Assembly: GCA_964372215.1 (NCBI GenBank) | Contig: CAYJQC010000011.1 | Span: 81,552 to 145,551 of the forward strand | Length of the DNA: 64,000 nt | Origin: DAIMFL01 sp964372215 | GTDB lineage: Bacteria > Pseudomonadota > Alphaproteobacteria > Dongiales > Dongiaceae | Direction: 5' to 3' | Shown: one piece after another, positions 34,412 to 43,598 of the stretch | How positions within the stretch are numbered: the first letter of the stretch is position 1 | Layout: each line of letters starts with the position of its first letter | Translations under genes and position numbers: made by a program | Notes under the pieces: model-generated | The model's input: only the letters and a program-made list of their open reading frames with translations | Databases searched by the model: none | What the model was told of the DNA's origin: nothing

Positions 34412-35335
34412 ATGGATGAGGTTCACGCGCGGCTCGCCCGCATTCCGATCTTGGCGGGGCTGGCGCCGGGCGCGTACACCGCCGAGCGGCTGGGCGGGCT
34501 GACCAACCGGAACTACCGCGTGAACGTGGGCGAAGACAGCTACGTGCTGCGCATCCCCGGCGAAGGCACCGGCGAGTACATCGACCGCAAGGCCGAGGCG
34601 GTGAATGCCCGCATCGCCGCCGTGGCCGGGGTCAATGCCGAGGTGCTGTATTTCGATGCGCAGGACGGGGTGCAGCTCGCCCGCTTCATCGACGGCGCCG
34701 CCACCATGAACGCCGAGCGGTTCAGGGACCTCGGCGCCGTGGCGCGCGCGGCGCAGGCGTTCCGGCGCATCCACGCGTGCGGCAAGCGCTTCGCCACCGA
34801 TTTCGAGCTGTTCAAGATGATGGACGACTATCTCGACCTGCTGAACCGCAAGAGCGCCTGGGTGCCCGACGGCTATCGCGCGGTGCAGCAGGAGGCCGAG
34901 GCGGTGCGCGCCGCGCTCGCGGTCCATCCCGCTGCGCGGGTTCCCAGCCATTGCGATCCCTTGGCCGAGAACTTCCTCGATACGGGAGCGCGCATGTGGA
35001 TCGTCGACTGGGAATACGCCGGCAACAACGATGCCATGTGGGACCTGGGCGACGTGTCGGTGGAAGCCGAGTTCGGCCCCGACCAGGACGCCGCGCTGAT
35101 GGAGGCGTATTTCGGCGGCCGTCCGCCGGCCGACCAGGCGGGGCGCATGGTCATGTACAAGGCGATGTGCGACCTCTTGTGGACCCTGTGGGGCGCCATC
35201 CAGCACGCCAACGACAACCCGGCCGACGACTTCAAAGCCTATGCCGGCAACCGCTTCGCCCGCTGCCAGCGTCTCATGGGGTCGGCCGAGTTCGGCCGCC
35301 ACCTGGAGGCGGTGCGGCGGGGCCCAGGTTCATGA
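34412..35335 (+). CDS. Choline/ethanolamine-kinase-like phosphotransferase
   Basis: 307 residues with the APH/choline kinase fold: a nucleotide-loop region (LGGLTNRNYRVNVGEDSYVLRI), a Brenner-type catalytic loop SHCDPLAENFLD and the metal-binding IVDWEYAGNNDAMWDLGD. This resembles LicA-type choline kinases rather than antibiotic kinases. It is probably cotranscribed with the dehydrogenase gene upstream. The two together suggest choline or a methylated amino alcohol is the shared theme (inference). Confidence 0.82.
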   Translation: MDEVHARLARIPILAGLAPGAYTAERLGGLTNRNYRVNVGEDSYVLRIPGEGTGEYIDRKAEAVNARIAAVAGVNAEVLYFDAQDGVQLARFIDGAATMNAERFRDLGAVARAAQAFRRIHACGKRFATDFELFKMMDDYLDLLNRKSAWVPDGYRAVQQEAEAVRAALAVHPAARVPSHCDPLAENFLDTGARMWIVDWEYAGNNDAMWDLGDVSVEAEFGPDQDAALMEAYFGGRPPADQAGRMVMYKAMCDLLWTLWGAIQHANDNPADDFKAYAGNRFARCQRLMGSAEFGRHLEAVRRGPGS

Positions 35336-35342
35336 CGGCCGC

Positions 35343-35380
35343 TTGACGCGCCAGAAGAATGTTATTACGTTCGTAATAAC
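35343..35380 (+). promoter_or_regulatory. Promoter and palindromic operator of the toxin-antitoxin pair
   Basis: A perfect 9-bp inverted repeat GTTATTACG-TT-CGTAATAAC spans 35361-35380, only 16 bp before the antitoxin start. TTGACG (35343-35348) fits a -35 with the palindrome covering the -10 position. This is the expected design for autorepression by the antitoxin, alone or with the toxin. Confidence 0.75.
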
Positions 35381-35395
35381 GTAAGGAGGCGCGAG

Positions 35396-35623
35396 ATGCT
35401 GACATTGAAGGTCCGCAAGGTCGGCAATTCACTCGGCATGGTCTTGCCGAGGGAGGCCATCAGCCAGCTCCGCGTCGAAGAGGGCGCGACGCTCTATCTG
35501 ACCGAGACGCCGGAGGGCGGCTATCGGCTGACGCCCTACGACCCGGAGTTCGAGCGCCAGATGGAGGCCGCCGAGGAAGGCATGGCGCGCTATCGCAACA
35601 CGCTGCGCGCGCTCGCCAAGTGA
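35396..35623 (+). CDS. AbrB/MazE-family antitoxin
   Basis: 75 residues. The N-terminal swapped-hairpin DNA-binding domain reads MLTLKVRKVGNSLGMVLPRE, and the C-terminal ~30 residues (FERQMEAAEEGMARYRNTLR) form a helix likely to wrap the toxin. An AAGGAGG ribosome binding site lies just upstream. It overlaps the toxin start by four bases (GTGA, 35620-35623). It would neutralise the Doc-like toxin and bind the palindrome upstream. Confidence 0.92.
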   Translation: MLTLKVRKVGNSLGMVLPREAISQLRVEEGATLYLTETPEGGYRLTPYDPEFERQMEAAEEGMARYRNTLRALAK

Positions 35624-36018
35624 GAGAGCCCGTCTGGGTTCTTCCTGCCGTCGCCATCGTACTGCACGGCCGGCTCCTGGCGGAGCATGGCGGCGCCGAG
35701 GGGCTGCGCGATCCCGGCCTGTTGGAGGCTGCACTCGCCCGTCCGCGCCAGATTCTTGCCTATGGCAAGCCGGACCACCGCGATCTCGCGGCCGCCTACG
35801 TGTCCGGCCTCGTCCGCGATCACCCGTTCATCGACGGCAACAAGCGCCTGGGGTTCATGCTCGCGTACGTGTTCCTCAGGAGCAATGGCTACCGCCTCGT
35901 TGCCGGGGAAGCGGATGCGGCAGCCATGACGCTGGGCCTCGCCGCGGGCAGCGTCTTGGAGCGCGACTACGCGGACTGGATGCGTCGCAACGTCGAGGCG
36001 GTGAAGCGGGGAGGCTGA
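35620..36018 (+). CDS. doc: Doc/Fic-family toxin (death-on-curing type)
   Basis: 132 residues from the GTG at 35620. The Fic core motif is HPFIDGNKR (68-76), intact with its catalytic His, and preceded by the Doc-like GGAEGLRDPGLLEAALARP. Phage P1 Doc phosphorylates EF-Tu; Fic proteins adenylylate. This one keeps the canonical glycine (DGNKR) rather than the DANKR of P1 Doc, so the chemistry could be either. The gene is intact and pairs with an AbrB-type antitoxin. Confidence 0.92.
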   Translation: MREPVWVLPAVAIVLHGRLLAEHGGAEGLRDPGLLEAALARPRQILAYGKPDHRDLAAAYVSGLVRDHPFIDGNKRLGFMLAYVFLRSNGYRLVAGEADAAAMTLGLAAGSVLERDYADWMRRNVEAVKRGG

Positions 36019-36166
36019 CCGCCGGGCTGCCGGTCGAGCTCCCACGCCGGCCGCCGAGGAGACTCATATCTCATTGAAATAACATGGCAATCTCCGGCCG
36101 TTGGCCGGTGTTGGCGCCGGCGGGAGAGCTGTGAACGGCATCACAGCGGCGCCGGACCGGAGTTCT

Positions 36167-36403
36167 ATGATCGCGACATTCCGATCCGACGAGGATATGG
36201 CAGTCATGATCAACCGGCGACGCGACCCCCATACCGGCAGCTCGCTCCACCGCAGCGAGCGCGAGTACGCCCTGGATGGCCGATTCATGAACCTGGAAGA
36301 GTTCTGGGACTTCCTGGCCGACGAGACGGAAGCGATGAGCGACGAGGAGCTCCGCGCGGAAATGGACTCGCTGCGGGTGCAGCGCGTCAGGGAGATCCAC
36401 TGA
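36167..36403 (+). CDS. Small hypothetical acidic protein
   Basis: 78 residues from the ATG at 36167, supported by CCGGAG six bases upstream. It has no signal or membrane segment and no motif I recognise. The C-terminal half is acidic and helical (MNLEEFWDFLADETEAMSDE). Its last 17 bases overlap the stop end of the convergent molybdopterin oxidoreductase gene. Not recognised further. Confidence 0.6.
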   Translation: MIATFRSDEDMAVMINRRRDPHTGSSLHRSEREYALDGRFMNLEEFWDFLADETEAMSDEELRAEMDSLRVQRVREIH

Positions 36404-38450
36404 CCGGCACGGCGGACAACCGCGTCACCGTCACCTCGACGGCGTGCACCGATGTCGAGTTTCCCATGTCGGCCTTGCGGCCCTTGTGCAGGGCGTTGAT
36501 GTTGGCGCGGCCGTTGGGCCCCTTCGACTCCATTTTCGGCCAGCGCGACTTGGCCGCCAGCGCGGTGCCCTTCGGCACCACCGCGGCGACCCGGATCGGC
36601 AGCACCAGGCGGCCGCTGTCGCTGGCGACCACCGCGGTGTCGCCGTCCTTCAGGCCGCGCGCGGCGGCGTCCTCGGGATGCAGCGTCACCGCTTCGTGCC
36701 CCGCCTTTGCGATGATGCCTGCGTCGTTGCCATAGCTCGAGTTCATGATCCAGGGCGAGGCCGGGGACAGCAGGCGCAGCCTGTCATCGCCCGGGCGCGC
36801 ATCGACGGCGGGAATCGGCGTGCGCGGCAGCCCGTCCGCTTCGGCCTGGGCCGAGGCGATCTCGATCCTGCCCGAGGGGGTCGGAAATTTCAGGTCGCCG
36901 AAATGCAGCACCGGCTCGGGAAAGATCGTCGCCGTGCCGATCCGCTTGAGCTCGTCGAAGCCGCCCTTGAACGGCGTGCCCGCCAGCAGCCGGTCCAGAA
37001 TGGCCCGGTCGTCCTCGTAGAGCTCCGGCTCGTTGAAGCCCATGGCCGATGACAGGCGGCGAAAGATCTCCTGGTTGGGCAACGCCTCGCCCATCGGCTC
37101 GATCGCCTTGGCCTGGGCCGACAGGGTCAGGTTGAAATAGCCGGACACCAGGTCGTCGAATTCCAGGAAGCTCGCGGCGGGCAGCACGTAGTCGGCGAAA
37201 TCGGCGGTGTCGGTCTGGAACAGGTCGACCACCACGGTCAGCAGGTCGTCGCGGCGAAGCGCCGCGTACAGCGCCGCCTGATCCGGATTCGAGGCGGCGA
37301 TGTTGATGTTCCAGCAGAACAGCGCCTTCGACTGCCAGGGCTCGGCCAGGACCTGCGCCAGATCCATGTGGCTCGCGGTCTTCATCTCGCCCTGGCGGAG
37401 CTGGGTGCCCTCGACATAGGCGCCGTCCAGTCCCTTGCGCCCGCCGCCGTTGAGATACAGGAACCCGGTGCCCGGCTTGGCCAGATTGCCGCTGGCGGCC
37501 GGCAGCGTCGCCACCGCGCGCATGACGTTGCCGCCCATGGGCTGGCGCTGCAGCCCCTGGCCCATCCACAACAGCGATGGCCCGCGCCCGTACAGCCGCG
37601 CCACCTCCTCGATTTTGTCCGCCGGCACGCCGGTCTGCGCCGCGCTCCAGGCGGGCGTGCAGGAGTCGAGCTGCGCCTCCACCTCGTCCCAGCCGGTCGC
37701 GTGCGCGTCCAGGAACGCGCGATCGATCAGTCCCTCGCGCCGCATGACATGCAGCATGGCGAAGGCGAGCGCCGCGTCGCTGCCGGGGAAGGGCTGCAGG
37801 TGGATGTCGGCGGCCTCCGCCGTCGGGTGGCGGAACGGGTCGACCACCACCACCTTGCCCGGCGTCTCCTTCAGCCAGTAGCGATGGGCGTGCGGCGCCG
37901 AGGCCGAGGGGTTGGCGCCCCACACCATGACGCAGGCCGAATCCTTCGCCGTGCGCGGGTCGAAGCCGAGATAGGCGGTGCCGTAGAGATAGCCGAGCGC
38001 CACCTGGCCGGCCATGTTGCAGATCGAATCCGGCTCGACCTCGCTGGCGCCCAGGCGGTGGAAGAAGCGGCTGGGGAAGCCGCCGGCGATCACCGAGCAG
38101 GTGCCGGTGTAATGGGTGTGCCAGACCGTCTCGGCGCCGTGCCGCGCCACCACCTCGTTGAGCCGTGCCGCGATCTCGCCCAACGCGGTGTCCCAGGAAA
38201 CCGCCTCGAACCGGCCTTCGCCCTTGGGCCCGATGCGCTTCAGCGGATGCAGCAGCCGCTGCCCGGGATCGCGCCAGGCGCCGTTATAGGCGATGGCGCA
38301 CTTGCCGCACAGCGCGCCGCGGCTGATGGCATGCTCGGGATCGCCCAGCACCTTGACCTTGCCGTCGCGCTTCACCACGGCGATCCCGCAGGTATCGTAG
38401 CAGTCGCGCGGGCAGGTGGTTCGGATGACGGTCTTGCTGTCGTCGGGCAT
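36387..38450 (-). CDS. Molybdopterin-dependent oxidoreductase (formate dehydrogenase/BisC-like)
   Basis: 687 residues from the ATG at 38450. An N-terminal 4Fe-4S site has C13, C17 and C21 (TTCPRDCYDTCG) plus a cysteine in ALCGKC (C48 or C51). Molybdopterin-guanine-dinucleotide binding regions follow (VWGANPSASAPHAHRYW, VVDPFRHPTAEAADIHLQPFPGSD, WPKMESKGPNGRANINALH), with a C-terminal Mo-binding barrel (~570-680). There is no Tat signal, so it is cytoplasmic. No electron-transfer partner gene is adjacent. The family is large and the substrate cannot be assigned; formate or an S/N-oxide are the usual possibilities. Confidence 0.85.
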   Translation of the reverse strand: MPDDSKTVIRTTCPRDCYDTCGIAVVKRDGKVKVLGDPEHAISRGALCGKCAIAYNGAWRDPGQRLLHPLKRIGPKGEGRFEAVSWDTALGEIAARLNEVVARHGAETVWHTHYTGTCSVIAGGFPSRFFHRLGASEVEPDSICNMAGQVALGYLYGTAYLGFDPRTAKDSACVMVWGANPSASAPHAHRYWLKETPGKVVVVDPFRHPTAEAADIHLQPFPGSDAALAFAMLHVMRREGLIDRAFLDAHATGWDEVEAQLDSCTPAWSAAQTGVPADKIEEVARLYGRGPSLLWMGQGLQRQPMGGNVMRAVATLPAASGNLAKPGTGFLYLNGGGRKGLDGAYVEGTQLRQGEMKTASHMDLAQVLAEPWQSKALFCWNINIAASNPDQAALYAALRRDDLLTVVVDLFQTDTADFADYVLPAASFLEFDDLVSGYFNLTLSAQAKAIEPMGEALPNQEIFRRLSSAMGFNEPELYEDDRAILDRLLAGTPFKGGFDELKRIGTATIFPEPVLHFGDLKFPTPSGRIEIASAQAEADGLPRTPIPAVDARPGDDRLRLLSPASPWIMNSSYGNDAGIIAKAGHEAVTLHPEDAAARGLKDGDTAVVASDSGRLVLPIRVAAVVPKGTALAAKSRWPKMESKGPNGRANINALHKGRKADMGNSTSVHAVEVTVTRLSAVPVSGSP

Positions 38451-38603
38451 CGATTGCGCTCTCCGGTTTGCGCGCCAGGGTGCGCCAGAAGCGGGCCGCT
38501 GACCAGGGCCAGTTTGCCGGCCCTGGCGGGGCCGCGAACCGCCCCCTGGTACTGGCCGGCCGGCGCGGCATAGTCTGTCGGCGACCGAACCCGAGGAGAG
38601 ATC

Positions 38604-41258
38604 ATGACGCGGGAGCAACCGGCGGAAACCCGCCGCGCCGACTATCGCCAGCCCGACTATCGGATCGAGACCGTCGCGCTCGAGTTCGACCTGGAGCCGG
38701 AGACCACCCGGGTCACGGCGCGGCTCGCCTTGCGCGCCACCTATGACCGCGCCGGCGGTGTGCGGCCCCTGGTGCTGGACGGCGACGCGCTGGAGCTGGT
38801 CTCGCTCGCCCTCGACGGCAAGGCGCTGGGTGCCGGTAGCTACGCGGTGTCCAGTACCAGCCTGACGATTCCGGCGCCCCCGGCCGAGTTCACCCTCGAC
38901 ATCGCGACCGCGATCCATCCCAAGGCCAACACCGCGCTCTCCGGCCTCTATGTCTCCAACGGCGTGTTCTGCACCCAGTGCGAGGCGGAGGGCTTCCGCC
39001 GCATCACCTGGTTCCTCGACCGGCCGGACGTGATGGCGACCTATCGCACCACGATCCGGGCGCCGCGCGCCGCCTGTCCGGTGCTGCTGTCGAACGGCAA
39101 CCTGGTGGAACAGGGGGAGTTGCCGGATGGCCGGCACTTCGCGGTGTGGGACGATCCGTTTCCCAAGCCGAGCTACCTGTTCGCCCTGGTCGCCGGCGAT
39201 CTCGAGGCGAACGACGACAGCTTCACGACCCGCTCGGGGCGCGAGGTGCGCCTGCGCATCTTCGTCGAGCACGGCAAGGCGGCGCGCACCGCCTATGCCA
39301 TGGATGTGCTGAAGCGCTCCATGCGCTGGGACGAGACCCGCTTCGGCCTGGAATACGACCTCGACCTGTTCAACATCGTCGCGGTCAGCGACTTCAACAT
39401 GGGGGCGATGGAGAACAAGAGCCTCAACGTCTTCAACGACAAGTACATCCTGGCCGATCCCGAGAGCGCGACCGATTCCGACTATGCCGGCATCGAGACC
39501 GTGGTGGCGCACGAGTATTTCCACAACTGGACCGGCAACCGGATCACCTGCCGCGACTGGTTCCAGCTCAGCCTGAAGGAAGGCCTCACCGTCTTCCGCG
39601 ACCAGGAATTCTCGTCCGACATGCGCTCGCGGCCCGTGAAGCGCATCCAGGACGTGCGCAATCTGCGGGCCCGCCAGTTCCCCGAGGACGCCGGGCCGCT
39701 CGCCCATCCGGTGCGGCCGGACGCCTATATCGAGATCAACAATTTCTACACCGCGACGATCTACGAGAAGGGCGCCGAGGTGATCGGCATGATTCACAGC
39801 CTGCTGGGCGAGGACGGGTTCCAGAAAGGCATGCGACTCTATGTCGAGCGCCATGACGGCCAGGCCGTCACCTGCGACGACTTCGCCGCCGCCATGGCCG
39901 ACGCCAACGACATCGATCTCGGCCAGTTCAAGCTGTGGTACGCCCAGGCCGGCACGCCCGAGGTGGCGGCGGAGGGACGCTACGATGCCGGCACCGGCGC
40001 CTACGAGCTGACCCTCACCCAGACCGTGCCGCCGACCCCGGGCCAGCCGGAGAAGGCGCCGATGCACATCCCGTTCGCCGTCGGCCTGCTCGACGCCCAG
40101 GGCCGCGGGATCGAGCTGCGCCTCGACGGCGAAAGCGCGGCGCAGGCCGCGACCGACCGGGTGCTGCAGCTCACCAGGGCGCGCCAGAGCTTCCGCTTCG
40201 AGAACCTGCCGGAGCCCAAGGCCGTGTCGCTCAACCGCGGCTTCTCGGCGCCGGTCATCGTCAAGGCGGCGCGCGACGGCGCCGAACTCGCATTCCTCAT
40301 GGCCCACGATTCCGATCCGTTCGCGAGATGGGAGGCCGGGCAGCAATACGCCACCGATCTGCTGCTCGCCCGGATCAAGGCGATCGGGGCCGGCCGGGTG
40401 ACGCCGTTCGATCCGGCCTTCATCGAGGCGATCCGCCAGATCCTGCGCGATTCCGCGATCGATCCCGCCTTCGCCGCCGAGGCGATCCGCCTGCCCGACG
40501 AGGACTACATCGCGGACTGCATGGCGGTGATCGACGTCGAGGCGATCCACGCCGCGCGCCAGGCGCTGCGGCACGAGATCGCGGTGGCGCTGCGCGAGGA
40601 TCTCGTGCGCGTCTACGAGGCCAACCGGACGGCGGGACCCTACAGCCCGGATGCGGCGGCGGCCGGACGGCGCGCCTTCAAGAACGCCGCGCTCGCCTAT
40701 CTCGCGACCCTGGCCCCGGCGAAACCGAAGGAGCGCGCCCGCCTGGCCGGGCAATACCATGCCGCCGACAACATGACCGACCGCATGGCGGCGCTCAGGC
40801 TGCTGGTCGACATCGCCGGGGACGAGCGCGCGGCGGCCCTAGCCGATTTCGAGTCCCGCTTCGCCGGCGATCCGCTGGTCATGGACAAGTGGCTGATGCT
40901 GCAGGCGATCTCCGTGCTCCCCGACACCCTGGACCGGGTGGTCGCGCTGATGGGCCATCCGGCCTATTCGCTGCGCAAGCCCAACAAGGTGCGCGCGCTC
41001 GTCGGTGCCTTCACCTCGTCGAACCCGCTGCGCTATCACGCCGCCGACGGCTCGGGCTACGCCTTCCACGCCGACCGCACGCTGGAGCTCGACCCGCTGA
41101 ATCCGCAGATGGCGGCCAGGCTGCTGGCGCCCCTGGGCCGCTGGCGCCGCTTCGATCAGGGACGTCAGGAGAAGATGAAGGCGGCGCTGGAGCGCATCCT
41201 CGCCGCGCCGAAGCTGTCGCGCGACACCCACGAGATCGCCTCGAAGTCGCTGGTGTAG
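38604..41258 (+). CDS. pepN: Aminopeptidase N (M1 family)
   Basis: 884 residues, the usual length for bacterial PepN. It has the substrate-anchoring GAMENKSLN and the zinc motif HEYFHNWTGNR with H303, E304, H307 and the distal Glu in LKEGLTVFRDQEF. It removes N-terminal residues, preferring Ala and other neutral or basic ones, in the cytoplasm. CGAGGAGAG lies upstream of the ATG. The glutaminase gene begins three bases after its stop, so the two are probably cotranscribed. Confidence 0.97.
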   Translation: MTREQPAETRRADYRQPDYRIETVALEFDLEPETTRVTARLALRATYDRAGGVRPLVLDGDALELVSLALDGKALGAGSYAVSSTSLTIPAPPAEFTLDIATAIHPKANTALSGLYVSNGVFCTQCEAEGFRRITWFLDRPDVMATYRTTIRAPRAACPVLLSNGNLVEQGELPDGRHFAVWDDPFPKPSYLFALVAGDLEANDDSFTTRSGREVRLRIFVEHGKAARTAYAMDVLKRSMRWDETRFGLEYDLDLFNIVAVSDFNMGAMENKSLNVFNDKYILADPESATDSDYAGIETVVAHEYFHNWTGNRITCRDWFQLSLKEGLTVFRDQEFSSDMRSRPVKRIQDVRNLRARQFPEDAGPLAHPVRPDAYIEINNFYTATIYEKGAEVIGMIHSLLGEDGFQKGMRLYVERHDGQAVTCDDFAAAMADANDIDLGQFKLWYAQAGTPEVAAEGRYDAGTGAYELTLTQTVPPTPGQPEKAPMHIPFAVGLLDAQGRGIELRLDGESAAQAATDRVLQLTRARQSFRFENLPEPKAVSLNRGFSAPVIVKAARDGAELAFLMAHDSDPFARWEAGQQYATDLLLARIKAIGAGRVTPFDPAFIEAIRQILRDSAIDPAFAAEAIRLPDEDYIADCMAVIDVEAIHAARQALRHEIAVALREDLVRVYEANRTAGPYSPDAAAAGRRAFKNAALAYLATLAPAKPKERARLAGQYHAADNMTDRMAALRLLVDIAGDERAAALADFESRFAGDPLVMDKWLMLQAISVLPDTLDRVVALMGHPAYSLRKPNKVRALVGAFTSSNPLRYHAADGSGYAFHADRTLELDPLNPQMAARLLAPLGRWRRFDQGRQEKMKAALERILAAPKLSRDTHEIASKSLV

Positions 41259-41261
41259 CGG

Positions 41262-42191
41262 ATGCAGGATCTGCAGCTGCTGCTGGACTCGATCCGGGAC
41301 GACCTGCACGACACCGCGGATCGCGGCAAGGTTGCCCACTACATCCCGGAACTGGCCAAGATCGACGTCCGCAAGTTCGGCATGGCGATCGCCACGGTGC
41401 AGGGCGAGGTCTTCGCCACCGGCGACGAATCCGAGCCGTTCTCGATCCAGAGCATCTCCAAGGTGTTCACGCTGACGCTCGCCCTCGGCAGGCTCGGCGA
41501 CATGCTGTGGCGCCGGGTCGGGCGCGAGCCCTCGGGGACCGCCTTCAACTCGATCGTTCAGCTCGAATACGAGCGCGGGATTCCGCGCAACCCCTTCATC
41601 AACGCGGGCGCGCTTGTCGTGACGGATGTCGTGCTGTCGAGCCGCCAGCCGCGCGAGGCGATCGCCGAGATCCTGCGCTTCGTGCGGTCGCTGGCCGACG
41701 ACCAGACGATCCTGATCGATCCGGCCGTGGCGAAGTCGGAAGCCGACACCGGATTTCGCAACGTGGCGCTGGCCAACTACATCCGGGCGTTCGGCAATCT
41801 CGAGCACCCGGTGGAACTGACCCTGGGCGTCTATTTCCACCAGTGCGCGATCGCGATGAGCTGCCGCCAGCTTGCCCTGGCGGGCCTCTACCTGGCCAAT
41901 GGCGGGGTCAATCCACTGACCGAGAACAGCTTCATCTCGCGCGAACGGGCGCGCCGCATCAATGCGCTCATGCTCACCTGCGGCCACTATGACGGCTCGG
42001 GCGATTTCGCCTTTCGCGTCGGCCTGCCCGGCAAGAGCGGGGTCGGCGGCGGTATCCTGGCGATCGTGCCGGGCAAGGCGGCGGTCGCGGTCTGGTCGCC
42101 CGGCCTCAACGCCATCGGCAATTCGCAGCTCGGGACCATGGCGCTGGAGCGGCTCTCCCGGCAAACCGGCTGGAACGTGTTCGGGCCTTGA
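41262..42191 (+). CDS. glsA: Glutaminase (serine-dependent, GlsA type)
   Basis: 309 residues from an ATG three bases after the pepN stop. The beta-lactamase-like fold has the S-x-x-K pair in IQSISKVFTLTLAL, with FNSIVQLEYERGIPRNPFINAGAL, SEADTGFRNVALANYI and GGGILAIVPGKAAVAVWSP. It hydrolyses glutamine to glutamate and ammonia. The full family length is present. It likely shares a transcript with pepN in amino-acid salvage. Confidence 0.95.
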   Translation: MQDLQLLLDSIRDDLHDTADRGKVAHYIPELAKIDVRKFGMAIATVQGEVFATGDESEPFSIQSISKVFTLTLALGRLGDMLWRRVGREPSGTAFNSIVQLEYERGIPRNPFINAGALVVTDVVLSSRQPREAIAEILRFVRSLADDQTILIDPAVAKSEADTGFRNVALANYIRAFGNLEHPVELTLGVYFHQCAIAMSCRQLALAGLYLANGGVNPLTENSFISRERARRINALMLTCGHYDGSGDFAFRVGLPGKSGVGGGILAIVPGKAAVAVWSPGLNAIGNSQLGTMALERLSRQTGWNVFGP

Positions 42192-42233
42192 TCCGACGCC
42201 CCGAGCCCGATCCCGGATGGTTGGATTGATCCG

Positions 42234-42701
42234 ATGGAACCGCAACACGTCACATTCCGCGCGGCCGTGGAAGCCGATCTGCCGGCGATCGTCAGTCTGC
42301 TCGCCGATGACGAGCTCGGGCGGGTTCGGGAAGACCCGCGGCTGCCGCTGGCGGCGGGGTATGTGCAGGCGTTCCGGGCCATCGCCACGGACGCGAACCA
42401 GCTCCTGGCCGTCGCCGTCGACGGAGCCGGGAACGTGATCGGCACGCTGCACCTCACCTTCATTCCCGGCATCGCCCGCCTGGGCGCCTGGCGTGGGCAG
42501 ATCGAGGCTGTCCGCGTCGCGCGGCAACATCGCGGCTCCGGGCTGGGCCGGCGAATGCTCGAGTGGGCAATCTCGCGCTGCCGGTCGCGCGGCTGCGGCC
42601 TGGTGCAGCTGACGACCGACAAGTCCCGGCCGGACGCGCATCGCGTCTACGAGAAGCTGGGCTTCGTCGCCAGCCACCAGGGCTACAAGCTTCCGCTGTA
42701 G
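42234..42701 (+). CDS. GNAT-family N-acetyltransferase
   Basis: 155 residues of a single GNAT domain. The acetyl-CoA loop is in VARQHRGSGLGRRMLEWAI, and VQLTTDKSRPDAHRVYEKLGF is the usual C-terminal strand-helix. It begins 43 bp after glsA on the same strand and ends convergent with the universal stress protein gene. The acceptor substrate is unknown. Confidence 0.9.
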   Translation: MEPQHVTFRAAVEADLPAIVSLLADDELGRVREDPRLPLAAGYVQAFRAIATDANQLLAVAVDGAGNVIGTLHLTFIPGIARLGAWRGQIEAVRVARQHRGSGLGRRMLEWAISRCRSRGCGLVQLTTDKSRPDAHRVYEKLGFVASHQGYKLPL

Positions 42702-42732
42702 CCCGACGACCCTCGGGTCCCGCAGCGTCAGC

Positions 42733-43587
42733 TCAGCGGAACAGCGCGATCGGGATCTTGCACGAGCGCATCATCTCGGTGGTCGTGGAGCCGATGATCA
42801 GGCTGCGGATCCGCGAGTGGCCATAGGCGCCCATGACAAGCAGGTCGATCTCCTCGGTCTCGACCGCGTGCGCGATCGCGGTCTCGGGCTGGCCCTGGAC
42901 GATGCCGGCATCGACCTCGTAGCCGCCGCCCTGCAGGATCGCCCGAGCCTCGTCCAGCCGCTTGCGGGTCTCACCGGCATCGGGGCCGGCCGTCAGGAGC
43001 CGGCAGTGCAGTCCGGAGAACAGCCGGCTGCGGGCGACGTGATCGACCGCCTTCATGCTGCTGGCGCCGCCGTCATAGGCGATCAGGAAGCGCCGGATCG
43101 GCCGGAAGCCGCGCGCGGCGACGAACACCGGCCTGTGGCAGGCGCGGACGATGCGCTCGAGGTTCGACCCGAGATGCAGCTTGGCGAAATCGGCGGCCTC
43201 GCCGCGCTTGCCGATGACCACCATGTCGGCATCGGCCTCGAACTCGGCCACGGTATCGACGATGTCGCCGATCCGCAGCCGGGCGACCACCTCGCCGACG
43301 CCGGCCGCCGCGACGATCGCCTTGGCGTCGTCGAGAATCGCCCGGCCGCGCTTCTGGGCGAGCTTCGCCCGCTGCTCGTCGAGCGCGCTCAGCTCCGCCA
43401 GCAGCGCCGTGCGCGCGCCGAGCGTGATGCTGTCGCTCAGATCGGAAGGCCCGCTCGCCGTTTCCCGGCGGCCGAGGACATGCAGAATCTCGACCGACGA
43501 TCCCGTCCGGTTCGCGATCCAGGCCGCGTGGTCGCAGACGCTCTGCGAGTAGCGCGAGCCGTCGACCAGGGCGACGAGCTTTGTCAT
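42733..43587 (-). CDS. Tandem universal stress protein (UspA family)
   Basis: 284 residues from the ATG at 43587, with two Usp domains (~1-145 and ~150-284). The ATP-binding type signature GKRGEAADFAKLHLGSNLERIVRACHRPV ends the first, and GAYGHSRIRSLIIGSTTTEMM ends the second. A long stretch of the same frame is open upstream through the SulP remnant, but the ATG at 43587 gives the right Usp length. SulP transporters and Usp proteins are often neighbours; here the SulP partner is decayed. Confidence 0.92.
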   Translation of the reverse strand: MTKLVALVDGSRYSQSVCDHAAWIANRTGSSVEILHVLGRRETASGPSDLSDSITLGARTALLAELSALDEQRAKLAQKRGRAILDDAKAIVAAAGVGEVVARLRIGDIVDTVAEFEADADMVVIGKRGEAADFAKLHLGSNLERIVRACHRPVFVAARGFRPIRRFLIAYDGGASSMKAVDHVARSRLFSGLHCRLLTAGPDAGETRKRLDEARAILQGGGYEVDAGIVQGQPETAIAHAVETEEIDLLVMGAYGHSRIRSLIIGSTTTEMMRSCKIPIALFR

Positions 43588-43598
43588 CGCGTTCCGCC

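Noticed and set aside
31763..35302. 1179-codon antisense open frame over the dehydrogenase and kinase-like genes
   Set aside because: It spans two real plus-strand genes with known folds and has only low-complexity composition.
38451..40760. Long in-frame extension upstream of the molybdopterin oxidoreductase
   Set aside because: It is antisense to pepN, and the iron-sulfur motif of the real protein begins 13 residues after the ATG at 38450.
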